DNA of 21,259 nt. Origin: Pseudomonadota bacterium (lineage in GTDB: Bacteria > Pseudomonadota > Gammaproteobacteria > Steroidobacterales > Steroidobacteraceae). Location: assembly GCA_003242275.1 (NCBI GenBank), contig QGUX01000015.1, positions 1-21,259 on the forward strand. The letters are read 5' to 3'. The translations under genes were made by a program, and so were the position numbers. Shown here in pieces: positions 17,356 to 21,259 of the stretch; the stretch's first letter is position 1, and every line of letters begins with the position of its first letter. The notes under the pieces were generated by a model. It saw nothing but the letters and a program-made list of their open reading frames with translations, ran no database searches and was not told the origin of the DNA.

Positions 17356-18483
17356 GTGTCTACGGCTTACTCCACATCCATCCGCCCGCAGGCTGCAGGG
17401 CGGGCCGCGACCGCAGATTCCTCCGCGAACTGGACGCGCCAGGCGCGCGAAATCGTCGACGATCTGCATCGCCGCTCCGCCCCGATCTACTGGACGGACT
17501 TCCTGCTCAGCGTCAGCGCCGCGTGGACGCTGGCCGTGCTGTTCTTCCGTGCGCCGGGCTGGGGCCCGCTGCCGCTGCTGTCGATGCTGGGTTCGGCCTT
17601 CCTGTTCTACCGCGCCGGCACCTTCATCCACGAGATCGTGCATTTCCGCGACGGCGAGCTGAAGTGGTTCGCGCGCACGTGGAACCTGCTGATGGGCATC
17701 CCGCTGCTGATGCCGTGGATCTTCTACCGCAACCACGTCGACCACCACAGCGTGCGCTACTTCGGCACGCCCGACGACGGCGAGTACCTGCCGCTGGCGG
17801 CCGCGCCGCCGCTGGAGACCATCAAGTACGTGGCGCAGGTGACGGTGCTGCCCGCGGGCGTGATCCTGCGTTTCGGCCTGCTGGGCCCGTTGTCCTGGTT
17901 CAGCCGCCGCCTGCGCGAGTGGACGCTCACCGGCATCTACTCGGCCGCGGTCAGCAATCCCTACTACCGCCGCCGCTTCCCGAAGGAGGACGAGCGCCAC
18001 CTCACCATCGTCGAGGTGCTGTGCTTCCTGTGGCTGCTCGCCGTGGCGGTGATGGTCGCCCAGGGCGTGTTCCACTGGATGGTGATCGTGAAGGCCTATG
18101 TGCTGCTGGGCGTGGCGCTGGGACTGAACTGGGTGCGCAACCTCGCGGCGCATGGCTATGCCAACCGCGGCGAGCGCATGTCCCTGCCCGAGCAGGTGGC
18201 TGACTCCATCAACATCACCGGCCAGACCTGGCTGACGGTGCTGATGTTCCCGGTGGGCCTGCGCTACCACGCGCTGCATCACCTGTTCCCGTTCCTGCCG
18301 TACCACAACCTCGGCAAGGCCCACAAACGGCTGATGGAAAAGCTGCCCGCCGACTCGCCGTACCGGCAGGTCAACTGCGACAGCTACTTCAAGGCCGTGG
18401 CGCAGTTGTGGCGCAAGGCGCGCAACACGCCCAGGTCGGAGTCCGCCGTCAGCCTGTGGCGGTCGCGGGCGGCGCGCGCCTAG
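17356..18483 (+). CDS. Fatty acid desaturase family protein (membrane di-iron)
   Basis: An integral-membrane di-iron desaturase or hydroxylase of the fatty acid desaturase superfamily. The three histidine boxes are complete: HEIVH (92-96), HVDHH (127-131) and HALHH (305-309); H266 (AAHGYAN) may supply a further ligand. Hydrophobic segments at about 48-66, 72-90, 110-124, 157-180, 217-236 and 241-260 fit the expected topology, with the boxes facing the cytoplasm. The substrate could be an acyl lipid, acyl-CoA or a sphingolipid-like base; the sequence alone does not decide. No in-frame ATG precedes the conserved part, so the GTG at 17356 (375 residues) is chosen over a TTG at 17302; the start is uncertain. 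It is followed after 13 bp by a lipid-kinase-like gene and then an ABC exporter, suggesting a lipid-related operon. Confidence 0.88.
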   Translation: MSTAYSTSIRPQAAGRAATADSSANWTRQAREIVDDLHRRSAPIYWTDFLLSVSAAWTLAVLFFRAPGWGPLPLLSMLGSAFLFYRAGTFIHEIVHFRDGELKWFARTWNLLMGIPLLMPWIFYRNHVDHHSVRYFGTPDDGEYLPLAAAPPLETIKYVAQVTVLPAGVILRFGLLGPLSWFSRRLREWTLTGIYSAAVSNPYYRRRFPKEDERHLTIVEVLCFLWLLAVAVMVAQGVFHWMVIVKAYVLLGVALGLNWVRNLAAHGYANRGERMSLPEQVADSINITGQTWLTVLMFPVGLRYHALHHLFPFLPYHNLGKAHKRLMEKLPADSPYRQVNCDSYFKAVAQLWRKARNTPRSESAVSLWRSRAARA

Positions 18484-18496
18484 GGCGCGGCCCGTC

Positions 18497-19484
18497 GTGA
18501 CGCCCGCCGTGTCCTCCGTGCCGGCCCTGGCGCCGGTCCTGCTGGTCAACCCGCGAAGTTTCCGCGCGTCGCGCTGGGGGCGGGGCGGGCCGGGCGGCGC
18601 GGCTGGCGCGCCGTGCGGGCCTCGAGGTGATCGAGGCCAGCGATCCGGCCGGCTTCCGGGCGGCCTTCGATGCCCTGCACGCGCGCCGGGTCCCGCAGGT
18701 CTGGCTGTTCTCCGGCGACGGCACCATCCACTGGCTGGCCGAGTACCTGCACACGCTTCCCGACGGCTGGTCGCCCGAACTGCTGCTCCTGGGGGGCGGC
18801 CGCGCCAATGTGGTGCCGCGCGAGGGCGGGGGGTATCCGCCGATGCGGGCGCTTTCCCGGGCGCTGGCGGTGCACCGGACGGGCCGGCCGATGCGCCGCC
18901 TCACGATCACCACGCTGCGGGTCACGCAGCAGGGCCAGCCCGAGCGCCATGGGTTCTTCCTCGCCGGCGGCATGGTGCACGAGGGCGTGCGCGTGTGCAG
19001 CGAGCATCGCGCGCGTGGCACCGGCTGGCTGCACAGGAGCCTCGCGGCCGACTTCTACGCGCTGCTGAAGCTGCTGGTGCAGGTCGCGGTGGGCAGGAGC
19101 CCGCTGCCTCCCTACACGCACATGGGCGTGGGCATGGATGACGGCCGCGAGCTGCCGGTCTCGCCCATCCGCATCCTGCTCGCCAGCACCCTCGGCATGC
19201 GCGAGGCACTTTACAATCCCTTCGCAGACATGGGGGAGGGGCCAGTGAGAGCAACGGCGATCGCCGCCAACGCGCCGCATTTCTGGCGACACCTGCCGGG
19301 GATGCTGCGCGGGCGCTTCCCGCGCGGGCCGGCAACGGCCACCGGCGTGCTGTCGGGCCGCTGCCGCGAGCTGCTCGTGCAGGGCCTCGCCGACTTCTCC
19401 CTGGATGGCGAGCACTTCCGCGCCGATCCGGCGTTGCCCGTGCGCATCGGGCCGGGCTTCACGCTGACGGTGATCCGGCCGTGA
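18497..19484 (+). pseudogene. Diacylglycerol kinase-like (DAGK catalytic domain) protein, apparent +1 frameshift
   Basis: This resembles a lipid-kinase family protein of the DAGK/LCB5 type, but in two frames. From the GTG at 18497 one frame gives APVLLVNPRSFRASRWG, a typical DAGK N-terminus, up to about 18580. The continuation (GRAARLARRAGLEVIEASD, then FSGDGTIHWLAEYL with the GDGT nucleotide motif) is in the next frame and stays open to the stop at 19484. Removing one G from the run at 18576-18580 restores a single 328-residue protein. The glycine-rich block LLLGGGRANVVPREGG is divergent from the usual GTGNDFAR form, so substrate and activity are uncertain. An isolated product from GTG 18627 (285 residues) would lack the first strand. 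The break may be a real mutation or a homopolymer error. It overlaps the ABC transporter by GTGA. Confidence 0.78.
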
Positions 19485-21259
19485 GGGTGTACGCACCCGG
19501 CGAGCTGTCCCCGCCGCGCCAGCGCGGGGCGCTGCGCATGCTGGCCTCGTTCGTGCGCCGCTATCCCGCCCGCAGCAGCGCGGCCCTGCTGGCCACCTTC
19601 GTGGCCAGCCTGTTCGAGGGGCTGGGCATGTCGATGCTGCTGTCGATGCTGTCGATCACCACCGACGAGAGCGGCGCGCCCACCGGCCCGCAGCGCCTCG
19701 CGATGGGCGCGCTGATGCGGATCGGCATCGAGCCGCGCCCGGGCGCGCTGCTGCTGGCCGCCGTCGTGCTGATCTCGTTGCGTGGCTACATGTCGCTGGT
19801 GGCGGCCAGGCAGGTGGGTTACACCGTGGCGCACATCGCCACCGACATGCGCCTGACCCTGATCCGCGCCACCATGCGGGCGCGCTGGAAGCATTACCTC
19901 GACCAGTCCGTCGGCGGACTGTCCAATGCCATCGCCACCGAGGCGCAGCGCGCCTCCGAGAGCTTCCAGCTCGGGGCGGAGATGGCCGCGATGGCCCTGA
20001 CCTCGATCGTCTACCTGGTGGTGGCGTTCTCGATCTCGCCGCAGGCGGGCATCGGCGCGGCCATCGGCGGCGCGGTGCTGCTGCTGGCGCTGCGCGTGCT
20101 GATCAGGAAGTCGCGCCGTGCCGGCCAGCGGCAGACGCAGCTGCAGAAATCGCTGCTGACGCTGATCGCCTCGCAGTTCGCCGCCGCCAAGCCGCTGAAG
20201 GCGATGGCGCGCGAGGAGCACGTGGACGCGCTGCTCACCGACGAGACCCAGCAGCTCGAGCGCGCGCTGCGCAAGCAGGTGACCAGCAAGGGCGCGCTGA
20301 CGGCGCTGCAGGAGCCCATGCTGGCCATCCTGGTCGGCACCGGCTTCTTCGTCGGCACCACGGTGCTGAAGATCCCGCTGGCCGAGCTGATGGTGATGCT
20401 GTTCATGCTGGCGCGCGTGGTGAACTACCTCGCCAAGGGCCAGAAGGCCTACCAGCAGCTGGTGATCCACGAGAGCGCCTACTGGTCGGCGATGAGCGCC
20501 ATCGACGCCGCGCACGCCGCGCACGAGCCCAGGGGCGGCGACCGGCCGGCGCGCTTCGAGCGCGAGATCGCATTCCAGGAGGTCACTTACTCGCACGACG
20601 GCGTGCAGCGGCTGTTCGACCGCGTGTCGCTGCGCATTCCCGCGCGCGGCCTGACGCTGATCGTCGGCCCCTCCGGTTCCGGCAAGACCACGCTGCTCGA
20701 CCTGATCGTCGGGCTGCGCGAGCCGGATTCCGGCCGCGTGCTGATCGACGGCGTGCCGCTGCCGGAGCTGGACCTGCGCAGCTGGCGGCGGCAGATCGGC
20801 TACGTGCCGCAGGAATCGGTGATGGTGGACGAGTCCGTGGCGCACAACCTGACGCTCGGCGAGGACGTGCCCGAGGAGAAAATCCGCGCGGCGCTGCGCG
20901 ATGCCGATGCGCTGCAGTTCGTCGAGGCCATGCCCGAGGGACTGGCCACGCGCGTCGGCCCCGGCGGCTCGCGCCTGTCTGGCGGCCAGCGCCAGCGGCT
21001 GGCCATCGCGCGCGCGCTGATCCACGACCCCAGGCTCCTGATCCTCGACGAGGCCACCAGCAACCTCGACCCGGAGGCGCAGCAGGCCATCGTCGAGACC
21101 GTCTCGCGCCTGAAGACGCACATGGCGGTGCTGGCCGTGGCGCACACCGCCATGCTGGTGGAGGCCGCCGACCAGGGGGGGCGCCCGGCCGGGGGCCGGC
21201 TGGGGCGCCGAGCCCGGGGGGAAGGAGGGGCCCGGCCGGGGGTCGAAAACGGGCAGGAG
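19481..21259 (+). CDS. ABC transporter, fused transmembrane and ATP-binding domains (runs off the right edge)
   Basis: An exporter half-transporter in the MsbA-like/type I ABC family, likely a homodimer in the inner membrane. Six hydrophobic segments are visible (about 32-58, 88-108, 166-187, 190-207, 278-298, 302-318). They are followed by the ATPase domain with Walker A GPSGSGKT (396-403), the Q-loop GYVPQES, signature LSGGQ (499-503), Walker B LLILDEA (519-525) and H-loop His555. The GTG start at 19481 overlaps the preceding stop (GTGA). The cargo is unknown; the neighbouring desaturase and lipid-kinase-like gene suggest a lipid or glycolipid. From about 21175 the protein sequence stops resembling the family and the DNA becomes G-loaded, so the last 28 or so codons are unreliable. 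No stop codon is reached. Confidence 0.92.
   Translation, partial: MRVYAPGELSPPRQRGALRMLASFVRRYPARSSAALLATFVASLFEGLGMSMLLSMLSITTDESGAPTGPQRLAMGALMRIGIEPRPGALLLAAVVLISLRGYMSLVAARQVGYTVAHIATDMRLTLIRATMRARWKHYLDQSVGGLSNAIATEAQRASESFQLGAEMAAMALTSIVYLVVAFSISPQAGIGAAIGGAVLLLALRVLIRKSRRAGQRQTQLQKSLLTLIASQFAAAKPLKAMAREEHVDALLTDETQQLERALRKQVTSKGALTALQEPMLAILVGTGFFVGTTVLKIPLAELMVMLFMLARVVNYLAKGQKAYQQLVIHESAYWSAMSAIDAAHAAHEPRGGDRPARFEREIAFQEVTYSHDGVQRLFDRVSLRIPARGLTLIVGPSGSGKTTLLDLIVGLREPDSGRVLIDGVPLPELDLRSWRRQIGYVPQESVMVDESVAHNLTLGEDVPEEKIRAALRDADALQFVEAMPEGLATRVGPGGSRLSGGQRQRLAIARALIHDPRLLILDEATSNLDPEAQQAIVETVSRLKTHMAVLAVAHTAMLVEAADQGGRPAGGRLGRRARGEGGARPGVENGQE
21175..21259. other. Probable low-quality contig-end sequence
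   Basis: The final 85 bases contain repeated runs of four to seven G and almost no T. They occur exactly where an ABC protein should continue with a valine-rich strand after AADQ. Replacing some G with T (GGG to GTG) would restore a plausible VV..GGR-V pattern. This looks like base-calling error at a contig end rather than biology. Confidence 0.6.

Overview
The window is a GC-rich stretch of a gammaproteobacterial chromosome. It carries the conserved outer-membrane/ribosome maturation cluster lptD-surA-pdxA-rsmA-apaG-apaH, the AmgK-MurU cell-wall recycling pair divergent from lptD, and a lipA-lipB-DUF493 lipoate block. This combination and the gene order suggest a Xanthomonadales-like or related high-GC gammaproteobacterium; that placement is inference. 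There is no phage, plasmid, insertion-sequence or CRISPR signature. Most genes are housekeeping genes, tightly packed and often translationally coupled by 4-bp stop/start overlaps.

Layout, left to right. Bases 1-684 (minus) hold the N-terminal part of a TonB-dependent receptor that runs off the left edge. Bases 850-1572 (minus) encode a YebC-family protein of an unusual subtype, divergent from fhs (1763-3436, plus), formate--tetrahydrofolate ligase. A strong bidirectional terminator (3459-3486) separates fhs from a long minus-strand transcription unit. That unit is, in order of transcription, lptD, surA, pdxA, rsmA, a universal stress protein, apaG, apaH, a DUF885 lipoprotein and possibly a DUF1993 protein (13026 down to 3511). 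On the plus strand amgK, murU, lipA and lipB (13053-16474) form a second unit, which meets a DUF493 gene head-on at a shared CTAG. Then come tRNA-Ser(CGA), a small lysine-rich DUF6496 protein, and a plus-strand lipid-related group: a fatty acid desaturase, a diacylglycerol-kinase-like protein with an apparent +1 frameshift, and an ABC exporter that runs off the right edge.

Functionally the centre of the window is cell-envelope biogenesis (LptD, its chaperone SurA, MurNAc recycling, a lipoprotein peptidase-like protein) joined to cofactor genes (PdxA, LipA, LipB) and ribosome or nucleotide maintenance genes (RsmA, ApaH). The right-hand group looks like a membrane-lipid modification and export module of unknown product.

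The most interesting non-coding signals are two compact divergent promoters (13037-13044 and 16737-16743). In each, one symmetric -10 element can serve both strands and places the predicted transcription start at or a few bases from the start codon, with no Shine-Dalgarno sequence. The last ~85 bases of the window look like low-quality contig-end sequence with excess G, so the end of the ABC transporter should not be trusted.
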